Notes: a model not told the origin generated them from the letters alone. A DNA stretch of 64,000 bases from Procambarus clarkii (GCF_040958095.1 NC_091230.1:14652538-14716537); one strand, 5' to 3'; numbered from the stretch's first letter, positions 21,870-34,790 are shown. Numbers and translations: made by a program.

Positions 21870-23490
21870 GTATGATCTTTGTGACAGCAGCAGAATTTCT
21901 TTCTTATGATACTAAGTATATATTAATGCAAGAGGAAAATTACTTATGAGGAAAACATGACCAACAAAACCTGAGGGAAAATGCAGACCTTTGCCTTTCC
22001 TAAACTTTAATAACATAGCTTTCCTCTGATTCCTGTGACACAATTTCATAGTTACTCGTGCAAAGTTTCCACTTGCCCAGTCTGTGTGAACTTTAATTTG
22101 TTCACAAACCAGCCAGTTTTAGTATCCTTGGCTTTGTAGACTGCTAACATGTAGATATTCAACAATATTTTACTCCATCTTACACTCGGAAGTTAGTTAT
22201 TTTGGGTACATTTGAATTATCCTTGAGTAATTGTCCGACATTCATGGATGAGGTGAACTTGTACATTAGTTAATTTATGTGACATTGAAACTTATCAGGG
22301 TTTCCAGCACTGGCTTCAAATATTCCTTCAAAATTGTATGGGCAAATGTATTTTTAACCTTGTATACAGTAGCTGCTTCTATGTTTGGTGATAGTCTGTA
22401 ATATAAATGGTTTTACAATGTTATTTATTTGCTCAATGGTTTCTTTACTTTTATTGAGGTATGCATAGATTAGAGAGCTTATTGTATTTTTGTTTAGTTT
22501 CTTCAGTTGCCTTGATATATAGCATATAAGAAATAATCCCAGAAAGGCTTTAGAAATTGAGGCATTGCTGGTGCCTGATGCATGATGCCAGCTGATTATC
22601 AAATTGATCTCTTGCAACTCAAATAAAGGTTACAAGTAAAATGTCTTTTTTTTTATAATTTTTTTTTTCCCTAAACCCTGCTGAGATAATGTGCAACTCT
22701 CCATGCATGACATACCCATGTTACTGTTTACTGTACACTAAACAGTACTACCGCTATTGATGTAGCTTTACATACATTAATCCATTGAGAGTATAATGCA
22801 ACTTTTTCAATCATATGGTAACTTTCGTTGGTTGAGATTTTATGCAAAATTGTATTCCTAGTGCATGTTTCATTATTTGTGATTTGGTAAAATGGTATGA
22901 ATTTACAAACTGACAAAAATACATTCAATGCCTAAATAAATGAGGATGCATTGAGAAGAGCAAGTGAACAGGTGTACACTGCAGGTACACATTATGCGGC
23001 ATAGCTTTGATGAGTACTGTATGTGATGCCCCCACACTTTGTGCATGTGGTGTAAAACATTATAGTTAATGAAATACCAATGCAAAGCTGCCTGCTGGAG
23101 GAAGTTATCATTTGTTTTGGTAACTGAAATGCTTTACATTTGTCTGAAGTTGATTACAGTACTGTACTAGTAATATTGCTGTCCAGTGCAATATGTGTAC
23201 TCGAGTGTTGGCCTCTCGTACACAGATATACAGTATGTAGCACTTTGGGTCTGTTAGATGTTTTAGAGTTAATATTACTATGTACAGTACTATTATAGTA
23301 GTATATTCTATTGATCATATAAATACATAAAAGTACTGTACTCATCAACCATCTTTGGTGATGGAATAACACCTTTAAAACTGTAGGCATGCTAATTTGT
23401 GGAAGCATTCTGTTCATAGATAATATTGTTAGACAATAAGAGTTTAATTTGACTATGCAGTTTAATTTCATTAATAAAGTTTGTTTTAAA
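21870..23490. other. Intron 2 DNA, no recognised element
   Basis: AT-rich. Several minus-strand frames near 22350-22930 are open for 60-90 codons, but I recognise no family and see no splice context. Confidence 0.45.
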
Positions 23491-23494
23491 AATG

Positions 23495-23758
23495 CAGTGG
23501 AACCTCGACTTACAAATTACTTACGAATTTTTGAGGTTACAACCCGAATTTCTTCGGAAAATTCAAATTGGGTTACGACCTTTGCCTTGACTTGTGACTT
23601 TGTTGATACACCTATTGGTCAACCGAGCTCAGGGTTTCTGGTGGCGCAGCCGACTCCACTTCAGTTTACCAGACCGCCCGCTTAGTGACAATCAATCTTG
23701 AATTCTTTGCAAAGAATTTAATTGTTTTTGTGCTTTTTGTTTTTGAACATAAAAGTAA
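23495..23758 (+). mobile_element. Tigger-like end fragment
   Basis: It begins CAGTGGAACCTCGACTTACA and its next 250 bp match the right end of Tigger copy 1 in inverse orientation (TTGATACACCTATTGGTC, CAGTTTACCAGACCGCCC, CTTAGTGACAAT). The other end of the element is absent. Confidence 0.75.
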
Positions 23759-23764
23759 TTAATA

Positions 23765-24115
23765 AATAAATCCACAAGGGCCGTGATGAGGGTTCGAACT
23801 TAAGTCCAGGATGATCTCAGACGCGCTTTAATCGACTGAGCCACGACATGGTCATAAGAATTGCAACCGGGAATGCTGCTACTATCACACGGATCCTGCA
23901 GTCTCTCCGAGACACAAACCAGGGGTTTTACACAATTCCCCTATGCACTCGGGCTCTGTCAACAAGATAGTCAACCTCTTCACCCTTACTTCAATGCACA
24001 CAGAAATCACAATAGCGTGATATATCAAATGAATAAATCCACAAGGGCAGTGATGAGGGTTAGAACTTACGTCCAGGATGATCCCAGGCACACCTTAATA
24101 GACTGAGCCGCAATA
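23765..24115 (-). mobile_element. Pair of tRNA-SINE heads in direct repeat
   Basis: AATAAATCCACAAGGGC and GTGATGAGGGTT, then GTCCAGGATGATC, occur at 23765-23860 and again at 24028-24110. Each ends in GACTGAGCC. On the minus strand they read as GGCTCAGT and TTCGAACCCTCATC, tRNA A-box and B-box words. Another piece lies at 38840-38890. Confidence 0.6.
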
Positions 24116-24129
24116 TGACACAATCTGGT

Positions 24130-24745
24130 TTATATGTTATCAAGGGCACACCTTGATGCAATCTGGCTTATATGTTGGTCCTTTCATTGCTCTGCTGACC
24201 TTGCCACTATTCATCCTACCAGTATGAATGGTTGTCAACACATTCACTTTTTGTTTATCTTTCCAGTGCACTGCAAGTATTTTGTCACTTTTTCTTAGCT
24301 GGCTTGCTGTGATATTTTTGCCAAACACTGGCATTTCCCTTCTACGTGACTTTCCTCTGCCACACACTCCAATATTATTTTTGAGCAGGAACCTTGTTAC
24401 CATGGGCTAGTATAATAATTGTCTGTATGTAAAATGTGGCCCTTGTTCAGCAGTGAAACTATAAGCATCTTTACTACATTGCCTGAAAAACTGTGAGGAT
24501 CGTCACCAAGATGGTTTGCATCAGTGTCAAAGTCAAGTATCATATATATTGCCATTCCTGTTTCACAATAACACAGAACAAAGAAGTTGAGTCCAAATCC
24601 TGTGGTGTTTGGAGGATATACAGCCTGAAGGCAAGACGTCCTTTGAAAGCCACTAGTGATTTTGTCAATATTTGTACTTCCCATTAAGTTCACTGAGAAC
24701 ATCCACAGCATCATTTGTATTCTGTTTGTCACTATTCTCAAAATT
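24130..24745 (-). pseudogene. piggyBac-type transposase relic
   Basis: The first minus-strand piece (24741-24397) reads TNIDKITSGFQRTSCLQAVY and PPNTTGFGLNFFVLCYCETG, then DNYYTSPW. This is the core of the piggyBac DDE domain, with a catalytic aspartate in the DNYYTSP motif. A second frame (24403-24140) continues with RREMPVFGKNITASQLRKSD, KILAVHWKDKQKVNVLTTIH and GKVSRAMKGPTYKPDCI, which follow in piggyBac proteins. The frame change between them and the missing N- and C-terminal parts show a dead copy. Family known; this copy's target is unknown. Confidence 0.85.
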
Positions 24746-24749
24746 AATA

Positions 24750-27000
24750 CACCTGAGAAGTACTGTAATAGATACTTGTTGCGAACCGTGTATTTTCAGA
24801 AAATAGGTGATGGGACAGCAGACTGTTCTGATAATCCTGGATTACATGTTTCACTGAATGTTTCATCATCATGCAGAGGGCAAGAAATGCATAAAGTTCA
24901 GTTAGTGGTGTTTTTCCATTACTACATTCATGACTGTTATTATGTATCCTCGGTTCCAGTATGTTTGGCAGTGTATCTGTTCATATCTTGAACAATATGT
25001 TCCATGAGCCGCTCATTAAAGTACAGGTTTGATGTAATACACTACTTTATCAGAATATACTCTTATGACATTATATAGCTTGTCAAATGGATTTATACTG
25101 TGTGTTGCTTTATTTATGAACTGTTTGTGCATGAAGTGGTAGAGATGTTAGTACCCTCAGGTTTTGCAAGATAGTGTAATGATTGAACTGTGCCAGGAAA
25201 TGCATTAAGTGCAGCAATGCAGCAGCACCATTATAGCCTTAATATGGCGGCCATAAAGCTAATCCTTTTAAAAAGTGTCTCAGATGCTCTGGCATGAGTT
25301 GCAGCATCCCAGGACTTGAGGATGGTTTTATCTCACGGGGGTAGGGCATGAGAGTTCAGGTAAGTCTTGCCTGCATCCTACTGCTATCACTTGACATTTA
25401 CCATCTTTTGGCATGTTTCTTTTGCATGAGATCAGGTATTGTTGTCATATTAGTAAACACACAGGCATGCAGAATACTGCTACTGCTACATTGATTTTCT
25501 TTTTAATCAATGTGTGATTATGGGTAAATTTATTGCCATTTGTTTGCCAAATGATGTTTTAAAAAAAAAAATTAAATAGAATATATTGGTATAGGACTAG
25601 TGTATAGTAGCAATTTGGAAAATAGTACACTACTCTTATTATAAATAGATAATGGTTTGTTTTTCTTTGCCTGTACTTTCTGGGTGGTTTTACTTGTTTT
25701 CTGGGTTGATATAAAATTCCCATGTTCCTCTCTCCTCTGTGCTCACCAGATTCTGGTCCTGGTGTTCAGTGTACTGGTGCCGGTCTTGAAACCTGGTACT
25801 TTCTGGGGGATCTGCTGAGGGTCAGTTCAGAACTATTAGAACCCTTAAACAATGTGACCAATTTTACTGTCCCTCTGAGCTCTGAAGCTTTCCAGTTCCA
25901 TGGCAAAACAAATTCGGAGTGATCTTTCTTACGACAAACCAAGCAGGAATGCCACGTCCCTATTATACTGAATTTACTTATAGTGCAGTCAATTAGGGGT
26001 ACCAATACTCTAACAGCATAAATGGTATTAACTCCATTTTGAGCAAAAGTTGATTGCTTAGAAGAACTTATTATTCTCTCTCTATTAACAGTTGTGTAAA
26101 TATTTAGGAAAGCTCATAATGTGGAAAGTTGTGACCAAGAAAATGGTGGCCATCCTTGGTAGGTAGCCCACTTGGCAACTTGCTACATTGTACTTTGTCT
26201 TGTGTGGGCTGCATGTCACTGACCCAGAGCAACAGATGCAACAGTAGGTGGGAGCAACTATAATCTGCATGACTGCAGGACAAGCAGTGGCTAAACTTCT
26301 CCTCACACATTCTTCATGATGCCACCAGCATTTTTCTAATTTACAAATATCATTAACTATTAATGTTTGTCTTGTGGCATTTATATGTACTGTTTTTGTG
26401 GCATATGTACTGTATATGTGGCATATGTTTGATTGTACTGTCTTATGCCATATGTTGGTATTTCCGTGATACTTACTATATTGTCTTTGACTTTTATTTT
26501 CTTGTGGCTTGTACAATTTTTCATGATGCATTACCTTATGATATGTTGTTATGGTAAGTACAAAAGATGTCTTTTTACTTGTAGCATAAGTAGTAATGAG
26601 GCAGCTTACATAGGCATATTTTTCCCAATTATCTTTCTGTGGTTGTATGAACACGCACCTCTATATACCAACACATACACACATCGTGTAAGTATTATAT
26701 ACCCGCTCAATCTTTTACAGTACATAGCAATTATTTTCAATCTGATGGCACACACATTATGTAAAGTTTCACATTCCCAACAGAACATGTCTTATTACTG
26801 ACCATTTTGATAGCTATTCCAGTGCCTCTGAAGTATTGGCATACAGTATAAATACAGTACTGTACACAAAGTAGCAAGTGTTTACATCATAATGTTACTG
26901 CCAGTTCCTCATTATCAAAATTATTTCTTGTTAAACAGGCATCGGTGGTAATTGATCTGGGGTATGTAAACTGATGGGTACACTGCCACATCTGTAAGTT
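24750..27000. other. Intron 2 DNA, no recognised element
   Basis: AT-rich sequence without a gene signal I can support. An upstream part of the piggyBac relic may extend to about 25250 but I cannot read it. Confidence 0.4.
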
Positions 27001-27014
27001 GATTATTGATGTAT

Positions 27015-27508
<494 letters not shown>

Positions 27509-27542
27509 AAGTTAGTCACAATAAAGTGGCTGGAGATATGAT

Positions 27543-27670
27543 GACCAAACCACACGTCAGATGGAGAAAGGAAAACATTTCAATCTACCCCTGGACTGAA
27601 AACACGACTTGATATTGGTCCAGGACGGACTGAAATGTCGTTTCTCCATCTTCTGATTTGAGGCTTGGTC
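27543..27670. repeat. Fold-back repeat with arms of about 55 bp
   Basis: The left arm begins GACCAAACCACACGTCAGAT and the right arm ends CTTCTGATTTGAGGCTTGGTC. They are imperfect inverses through GGAGAAA, CATTTCA and CCTGGAC. The centre holds GATATTGGTCCAGGACGG, a decapod repeat word also seen near 10205 and 38300. Confidence 0.75.
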
Positions 27671-27694
27671 ATTATCTAAGGTTAGACTCTGTAA

Positions 27695-28215
27695 TTACCA
27701 AAGTGTAGTTATAGGATGAGAGTTACTCTGATAATGTGGTGTCTTCCCAGTACACTGTCATATAATGCTTTGAAACTACAATACTGATGGTTGTGGCCTT
27801 CACCCCCACCTCACCTAACTTGTTCCAACAGTCTACCACCTTGTTTGCCAAAGTTAATTTTCTCATATTTCTTTGGCAACTTTGTTTAGTTAGTTTAAAT
27901 CTATGACTTCTTGTTCTTGAAGTTCTATGTCAGAAGAAAAAGCTCTTGCCCTTCTTGTCCTTCAGTTCCGGGAGCCATTTAGTTGCATGTCTTTGCACCT
28001 TTTCCAGTTTGCTGATGTGCTTAAGATATGGCCACCATATAACTGCTGCATATTCCAGCTTGGTCTCGCAAAGGTCGTGAACAATTTCTTTAGTATTTCA
28101 CCATCCATGTATTTAAGTCATTCTGAAATTGGAAAGTGTAGCATAGGTTCTTCGCTCAATGTTCTTTATGTGGTCCTCTGGTGATAATTTTCTGTCTAGA
28201 ACCACACCGCTACTT
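27695..28215 (-). mobile_element. CR1-like LINE 3' fragment
   Basis: Same family as 19953-21060: it begins AAGTGTAGTTATAGGATGAG and continues through CTAACTTGTTCCAACAGTCT and GCATGTCTTTGCACCTTTTCC, then stops abruptly at TTCTGTCTAGAACCAC. A gap of several codon blocks compared with the copy at 19953 shows an internal deletion near 27930. Confidence 0.8.
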
Positions 28216-28219
28216 GCAC

Positions 28220-31090
28220 AGAGTCTAACCTTATATAGTATGACAATGACATTTATACTGATCAGAATGTATAAGTAAAAATAAAATGAAGTTTTTGTGC
28301 AATAGTAAATGAAAGATAAAATATTTTATTCAGAAAATACTGTAATGTGTAAAAAAATAACCAGCCACAGGGTTCCAGCCCCTTGAACCCATGGTCCCTC
28401 ATTATCTTCTTCTGGACCTTGCATTCAGGTTCTCTCTGTGCTAGATGAAGAGAAACAATCTTGTCTAATCTTGTCTAAACTTGTCTATACTCACTCCACC
28501 TGGGAAGTGAGCCTTTGACCTCCCATTTACAATTCCTGTACTGGATAAAGTACAGGAGTACATTCACTTTAAGTACATTCCTGTACTGTACAAGAACTAG
28601 TTCATACTATACCTAAAGCCACTAATATGCGCAGCATTTCGGGCAAATCACTTTGGGGCTGGCTTCAACTGTCAAGACATTAACTGGCATATAAGAATAA
28701 TTTGTTTTATGTCTAGTCACTTGTACACTGGAAATAAATTGCTCGTCCTCAGTTTACCATTGCTTGCCACTCCTTTGCTCTGTCTCTATTAGTGTATATT
28801 TGTGTAATGCATAATATGGTCTTCCTTCTTTCTGGGTGTACTTTTAGATGTGGACTGTTAAACATCTCCTCACTGTGACAAAGGCACTGAATATTAGGCA
28901 GATATCCAGCAGCCAGCATATAAGCAGATCTCCAGAAATGGTTGGACTTCAGGATGTCTGAAAATTTCATAAAAATATAAAGTCGGTTTATGAAGTATAT
29001 TTTTCAGGACATAAACATGGGAGTAGCTCCCAGGATGGCAAAGCTGAACCACCCAGTGAATTAATTGTGAAAGGTGAGGTAATACACATAGAAACATAAT
29101 ACAAAGGAACCAAGGTCATTGTCATAAATCAATCACTAAATACAGTGTGTAGTTCCATATCGCCCTAAGAGCAGGCAGCAAGTGGAAGCAAAAAAAAAAT
29201 AAAAAATTAACTACTACGACCAGAGGAGAATGACCCATGACTCCTAATATTGAGAAGAAGCATGCCTATACAATACCCCAAAGGCAAGTTGAAGAGGTAT
29301 ATCACCGAGAATGTTACTTCCTCAGGAAACAGACGCTCTGAAGTGGAAAAGCAGCTAGGTGCCATACCACCAGATCTACCAGGATACCATCTAGTTACCA
29401 GGTTTGCTCTAAAGGCAAAGAAGCAGGAAGAAAATAAAAAACTCAGATTGAGAATGTTTGGCATTTCTCAAGTAATTCTCTTTGCATTTGCATGAAACCA
29501 CTGGCTTCCTGTTTGAGCCTCATTTCTATAATTATGGTGGTATTGCAGTAGATACACTACTTTTCAGTTTTAGCTGGTGAAATGTAGTTTCTTTTTTTAA
29601 TGGTACAGTTGCCATTGATAATCTTATGTTAGCTGAAGAGCTTTGTGGAAAAATTGTTAGCTCCTCTGTGAACAGATTGGCCCTGGTTCTCAGCTCTGCT
29701 CTTCAGACATCCTTTCTAGTTTCCTTTCCAACTCTTCTCATGTAATGGACTAGCTCACAGTGTTCTGCAACAAGTTCACGACTTTTTGCTAATCGTATGA
29801 GTTGCATTTCTAGAGTGGAACGTTTGCCTTCTTTATGTGGATCAGATGGTGGTGATTCTCTCTTAGCATTTAGTCTTCTGTCCAGAGGCAGACTTCGTCA
29901 ACCTTTGTACCATGGCACCGATCTCTACAGCTCTTATTTTCCAATTGCTTTGTAATGTTAACCTGAAATGGTCGCTGGTTTATCCTGGGGCTAATACACT
30001 TAGGGTATTTGCTACACTGGAGGCATTTTCTTTGGCAATGATGTGCTGACATCAGTGCTTGGAGGTTTTGGATACCCACAGATAAGTTTACTTCATGACA
30101 TCATGTTGATGTCCATCTCTGCTGCTGAGATTTGTATACTAAGGCAAATGTTACTTCAGCCTCTTTCTCCCCTGTAGCTTTTGTTTGCAGCACTCTGCAG
30201 CCCAAGTAATCCTGGCCCCTAGTTGTAGTGGTTTCCAGTAACACTTGCCTTACAGAGTAACAAAGTGCAATAGGTCTGAAATCAAACTATGAGTGTATAT
30301 GTAAAGCATTTCTCTAAGCAGAACATTTGGTTGTCCCAAGTGCTTGGTTTCTTGGTTGGTGGTGTATTTTCTTAACTTTGGATTCAGATAGGATATGGAA
30401 AGGTCAGATTGTAGAAATTTGTTGTGGTGTCATTTCTACTATAAGGTGTGACAGTTGAGGGTAGTGACCTAGAAGGTCATTCAGTATTTAGCCAGTGAGT
30501 AGATTGGCACTCTATGATGCAAAGTTTCTCCTGGAAAGACATTATCGTTTATGTAAATGCACTTTCATTCTACATTACTAACTGCATTGAGTAGTCTCGA
30601 GTGTCTCCCAGGCCCCAGCATGTTCCAGTCGGACAATTGGAAATGTTTCCCCACCGCACCAGTTGTGGATTGTCTATCTGCCCCTGACTATGCCACATCT
30701 ATTTTGTTTTCTTAGTAATCCATCTATTATGTTACTTGGAAAATTGTTTTAAATTTGTTCTCGGTCTACTTTTTCTACTTTTGTTTGTGTATTTATTCAT
30801 ATGAAGCCTTTATACTTCACTGAGATGTGCTCCAATTTAGTAATGCTGTTAAGGCAAAGAAAGCTGCTACATCTGTTGTAAACATCCCCAGATAGTACCT
30901 CTTGCACAGTATTTGTATTACATAACCACTGTAACTTTTATTATGGTACTGGAATGCTTTCAATATGTTTTGTCAACAAGTAGATCTAACTGCTGCTTCT
31001 TTTGTAATTGAAAAGAAATTCTGTGAAGTAGGCTGAGTTAGATAATAGTGTTTAAATGAGCTCCCCTGGTAACATATGCTGGCTTTGCAG
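28220..31090. other. Intron 2, end: unrecognised DNA with SINE-tail fragment
   Basis: Near 28607-28660 the words CTAAAGCCACTAATATGCGC and GCATTTCGGGCAAATC mark a SINE/LINE tail. The interval 29580-30130 has a minus-strand coding flavour (KRESPPSDPHKEGKRS, LVAEHCELVHYMRRVGKE) interrupted by stops; it may be a transposon protein that I do not recognise. A plus-strand frame at 29250-29495 is also open but unknown. Confidence 0.4.
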
Positions 31091-31170
31091 GCTCACCGAA
31101 ACTGCTCGGCTGTTGAAGAATGTTTTCCGACGTACCACCACACGTGTCAACCTGGAAGTAGAGCTTGCCC
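31091..31170 (+). CDS. ATP8A: ATP8A, second cytosolic tail exon
   Basis: The first G completes the Arg codon begun at 7987. Then come 26 codons, LTETARLLKNVFRRTTTRVN and LEVELA, and a single C. Vertebrate ATP8A1 has LTERAQLLKNVFKK at this place, so the homology is clear. The acceptor is TGGCTTTGCAG and the donor GTAAGTTC. The trailing C pairs with AT at 41251 to give His, which joins this exon to the GYAFSQ exon with no frame change. It could equally pair with GT at 33197 to give Arg. The segment is the linker between the last membrane helix and the autoinhibitory motif. Confidence 0.95.
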
Positions 31171-31654
31171 GTAAGTTCTTAGTCCTATAATTCTCCAGAC
31201 TTTGTAGCTAATATAGTACTGCTAACAATTATGTAGTAGTAGTAGCTTTTGTCATTAACTGTATCATCAGTACAGTACCTCGAAGGCTGTGATAAGTAGA
31301 CCATTTCTATCATTCAGTAATTCTCTGCAATCCTGCAAGCAAAATTGATTTGTCCACCATCAAGCTGAAAATGGTAAGCTGGTTTATTATTACTGTACTG
31401 TACTTGTAAAGGATGCAACTTGTCATGCATGGCAAATTGCAACTGAAGGAGGACATTTAATTTTTTTTGTATTTGCTTTGTGTGACTTTTCAGATTTATA
31501 GAAAGTTGCAGTGGAGGTGTAAATTGATGAAATGCATCTCAAGCACACCTTAGTCATGACTTAGGCATTTGTAATTTAAGTGTAATGTCCAAATTTTTTT
31601 AATTTGAAAATTAATTTTGTTGTAAATAGGAACACTGTATAAACATCAGGCTTG

Positions 31655-32080
31655 ATGTGTGAGAGTTTCGTCCACCAGGCTGTTGCTTGGAGTGTCCCGC
31701 AGGCCCACATACCCACCACAACCCAGTTGGTTTGGCACTCTGAAGAAAACTACTGTATATAGTTTTCTCTTGAAGATGTCCACGGTTGTTCGGCAATATT
31801 TCTTATGCTTGCTGGGAAGGGAGGATATTGAACAACTGTGGACCTCTGATGTTTATACAGTGTTCTCTGATTGTGCCTATGGCACCCATGCTCTTCACTG
31901 GTTCTATTCTGCATTTCTTGCATATCGTTTACTCTAGTGAACGTGTTATTTTACTATGCTGATTTGGGACGTGGCCTTCTAATATTTTCCACGTATATAT
32001 TATTTGATATCTCTCTCGCCTCCTTTCTAGTGAGTACGTTTGGAGAGCTTTGAGACGATCCCAATAATTTAGGTTTTTTA
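31655..32080 (-). mobile_element. CR1-like LINE 3' fragment (second subfamily)
   Basis: The + strand has CCACCAGGCTGTTGCTTGGA, CTTGAAGATGTCCACGGTTG, GTGTTCTCTGATTGTGCCTA and TGGAGAGCTTTGAGACGATC. They are in the order of a decapod CR1-like LINE 3' region read in reverse. Confidence 0.7.
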
Positions 32081-32084
32081 TCAT

Positions 32085-32225
32085 GTGGAGATTGTGCAGA
32101 TCCGCAGTTCATTCTGGACTTGCCCCTCCTTTTGGATAACAACTCTGTCTCAGGCCTGGCTTCTATTGGAGCCAGGTGCCTGGATGGTGTCTCTGCATTC
32201 TCAAAGTGAGGGACTCAGGATGTTT
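32085..32225 (+). pseudogene. DIRS reverse transcriptase fragment
   Basis: GCAGTTCATTCTGGACT and the translated LLLEPGAWMVSLHSQ align with DIRS copy 1 at 4285-4420 (ILLGPGAWMVDLDLQ). No terminal repeats are near, so it is an isolated remnant. Confidence 0.65.
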
Positions 32226-32229
32226 TTTT

Positions 32230-33196
32230 CAAGATGGGGAATGGTTACTGGAGGCCTGAGGAAGCAAATATGTGACCCCATGCATGCATGGGAGTTTCGA
32301 ATCTTATGATATACTAACACAATCACATGTTGGCTTGCGCACCAGAACACCCCTTAATATGTCAGCTGGTGCAGTGCAAGGGTTAATTTGATCATGCAGG
32401 GACCACTTGAAAAGTTCCCTTTACTTGTGATGCTGAAAAGGCCAAATTGCATAAATTATGTGCCTTGTCCAGAGAGCACAGCAAATCTACCTACATGATT
32501 CATGATTCGATTGCTCCTAAAGGTAATTTGGGGGTAACCAAATCGTGTCTCTCAGAAAGGAGTTTTTCATATTTACTTAAAATCGTTTTTTGAGTCATGC
32601 GTGATAAATCGTCTTCCCAGCTTGGTGCCTTCTGTTGATAATTACTATAAGTTATTCTTTGTTGTTTTTGTGTGTATATTACCTACAGCTATACAAATAC
32701 TAAAGACTTGTACTAAAGTATACTAAATACTAATACGGTATAGGGAATGATTAGCTTCACACGTCTACATTTCAATCATTTAGTTTTACCGTGGTTATGC
32801 ACATTTTACCGTCTCATCTGACCATTCATATTATTATATTGTTGTTTGAAGATATTACAGTTCTAATGGCTTTTTGCCTACAGTTCCATTCATGCAGTCT
32901 AGCATTCCATTTAAGTGTTCATTTAAAGCAGATTATCAAGTGCAAAAACTGTATTCAGACTGTAGGCACTAGGGTCACTACACATTTACATATTGGACTT
33001 GTAGTGGTAGTTATCAAAATTGTAGGGAGCATGTTAGTTTAGGAAACAATTTTATGCATTTTCTTTTATGTTGTTTTTGTTTAAAAAATCTGCAATTTTG
33101 TTAATTATGAAAAGACATTGCACCAAAGTGTTAAGCATTTCTAGTAATTGTACACATTTTTCATAATTGATATGTGACCTTGATCTGTTGTACTAG
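32230..33196. other. Intron 3 DNA, no recognised element
   Basis: AT-rich, no transposon or exon that I can support. Confidence 0.45.
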
Positions 33197-33267
33197 GTGC
33201 TGTGAAGCCAAACAAGCAGTATATGAAGGGGTCAGAAGGTTTCATCCCCTACCCTGCCTGGAGATAA
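33197..33267 (+). CDS. Candidate alternative terminal exon of ATP8A
   Basis: The AG acceptor at 33195-33196 (GATCTGTTGTACTAG) has only a weak pyrimidine tract. With the C carried over from 31170 the frame reads Arg, then AVKPNKQYMKGSEGFIPYPA and WR, then TAA. The phase is the one needed, and the 71 bp are less AT-rich than their surroundings. The tail is 23 residues and lacks GYAFSQ, which is present in the exon at 41251. It could be a real isoform end or a chance reading. I cannot compare it with other arthropods here. Confidence 0.4.
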
Positions 33268-33673
33268 TGTTCCAACTACACTGGTAGTGGTGTACTTTCC
33301 CTTTTTCTTCTTGCTTGACCCACCTGTTAACCTCTGCACCTCTCACACTTTGTCATCCACTCCTTCACATCTTCACCTGCAAATGTCTTCACTAATTTTG
33401 ATTGTAAAGCCAATACACAGGTGGCTCACAGTGATGGTATGGTAGACTGCTGACTTAGCATGTGATGAGCTCTGACCGTCGGTGCTTGGGAACGTCAAGT
33501 CTGCCTTGGTTAACTACTCTTAAGATAAATGTTGTAGTTCTCCAAATGAACTGTTTTTGCAATATTTGCCTTTTGGAACAAATATAAACAGTGGGTAGTG
33601 ATCCTGCTTTTTATAAATTGTTTGATTATTCTGAGTATTGCAGGAGTGTCTTGTGGTACAGAGGTAATGTTAA

Positions 33674-33911
33674 CCCCTGCACTGCGCACCTGGTTTCGGC
33701 AAAAACTTCTTGGGGCAATTGTTAAGGACATATTCTAGTTGTTTACATAAATATTCAGGTAAATTTATTGTCAAAATGTTTCCAAACTCAACTATTTTCA
33801 TTTAAAAACACAGAGTAATGAAAACATTAAAAAACATTAAAATATAGCCTAATTAAAAAAAAAATAGCACAACTCTCAGAGCGCCTAAAGGCGCTTTGCG
33901 CAGCGCAGGGG
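33674..33911. mobile_element. TTAA-flanked MITE (piggyBac-like), 238 bp
   Basis: It begins CCCCTGCACTGCGC and ends GCGCAGCGCAGGGG, an inverted repeat, and is flanked on both sides by TTAA (33670-33673 and 33912-33915). TTAA is the target duplication of piggyBac elements. It has no coding capacity. A second copy is at 42413-42645. Confidence 0.88.
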
Positions 33912-33919
33912 TTAAATAC

Positions 33920-34790
33920 TTAATTACTTTTCCCTTGAATCATTTACTCTTCAGATGCTCACACTTACACAGCTATAGAAGTACTGTACTTGGCAATTTG
34001 AGTAGTGACAGTCAAATGGAGACTACCATATGTTTAATGCAACTTTTTTTTTTTTTCCCCAACATTTTTCGGGGTTATTTTAGTTTCAAATAGGTTTTCT
34101 AATTATAATTTCTTGTATTCTTTAAGGTATTGATAAGACTGTATGCTCGACTTAGCTCTAAGATGTGATTTATAAGTTAATACTGTAAATACATGCCTAG
34201 ATGAAGCTGCATACCTACACTTGAAATCTCCACTTTGTTTAGTATTATTAAGAAAGTCCCACTAATGCTTCATTCTGACATCACATGCAGCTTCATTCTT
34301 GACATGGCTTTGAAAGACCCTCTTATCATCTTAAAATATCTTTACAGTATCAACTTTTCAAGAATACTGAAAGAAGCTCAACAAATCCTTAAAGTCTTTG
34401 ATAAACTAGATTTTCCCTTTGTACAGCTTTGGGGTGAAGTTGATCTAAGAAACTCCTTAAGTTCCTCAGACACGTTCAGGTTATGCCAAATTTAAATATA
34501 TTTTACTACAGTAAATTGCCTTTGCTTTCTCGTTGATATAACTCAAAATCTAATCAGCAGCTGTGTATGTTAATGTAAAGGAATAGTTCATTTTTGTCCT
34601 AATTGGCTCATGATAAAATTGGTGGTCCTCATCCACTTAAGTTACTGACTCTTCAAATGAATCAGAAAATGCTGTTAATAACTTTATGTAAAATATATTG
34701 TGTAATTTTAAAGGGGAGACATTTATCTATAAAATGACACCTCAGTCTGTTTTGTAGATGAATTACATTACTTATTGAGATATTAACCAA
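33920..34790. other. Intron 3 DNA, no recognised element
   Basis: AT-rich sequence. An 86-codon + strand frame at 34235-34495 has no motif I recognise. Confidence 0.4.

Noticed and set aside
32085-32142. Possible ATP8A exon in intron 3
   Set aside because: The words match the DIRS reverse transcriptase at 4285-4420, not a P4-ATPase.
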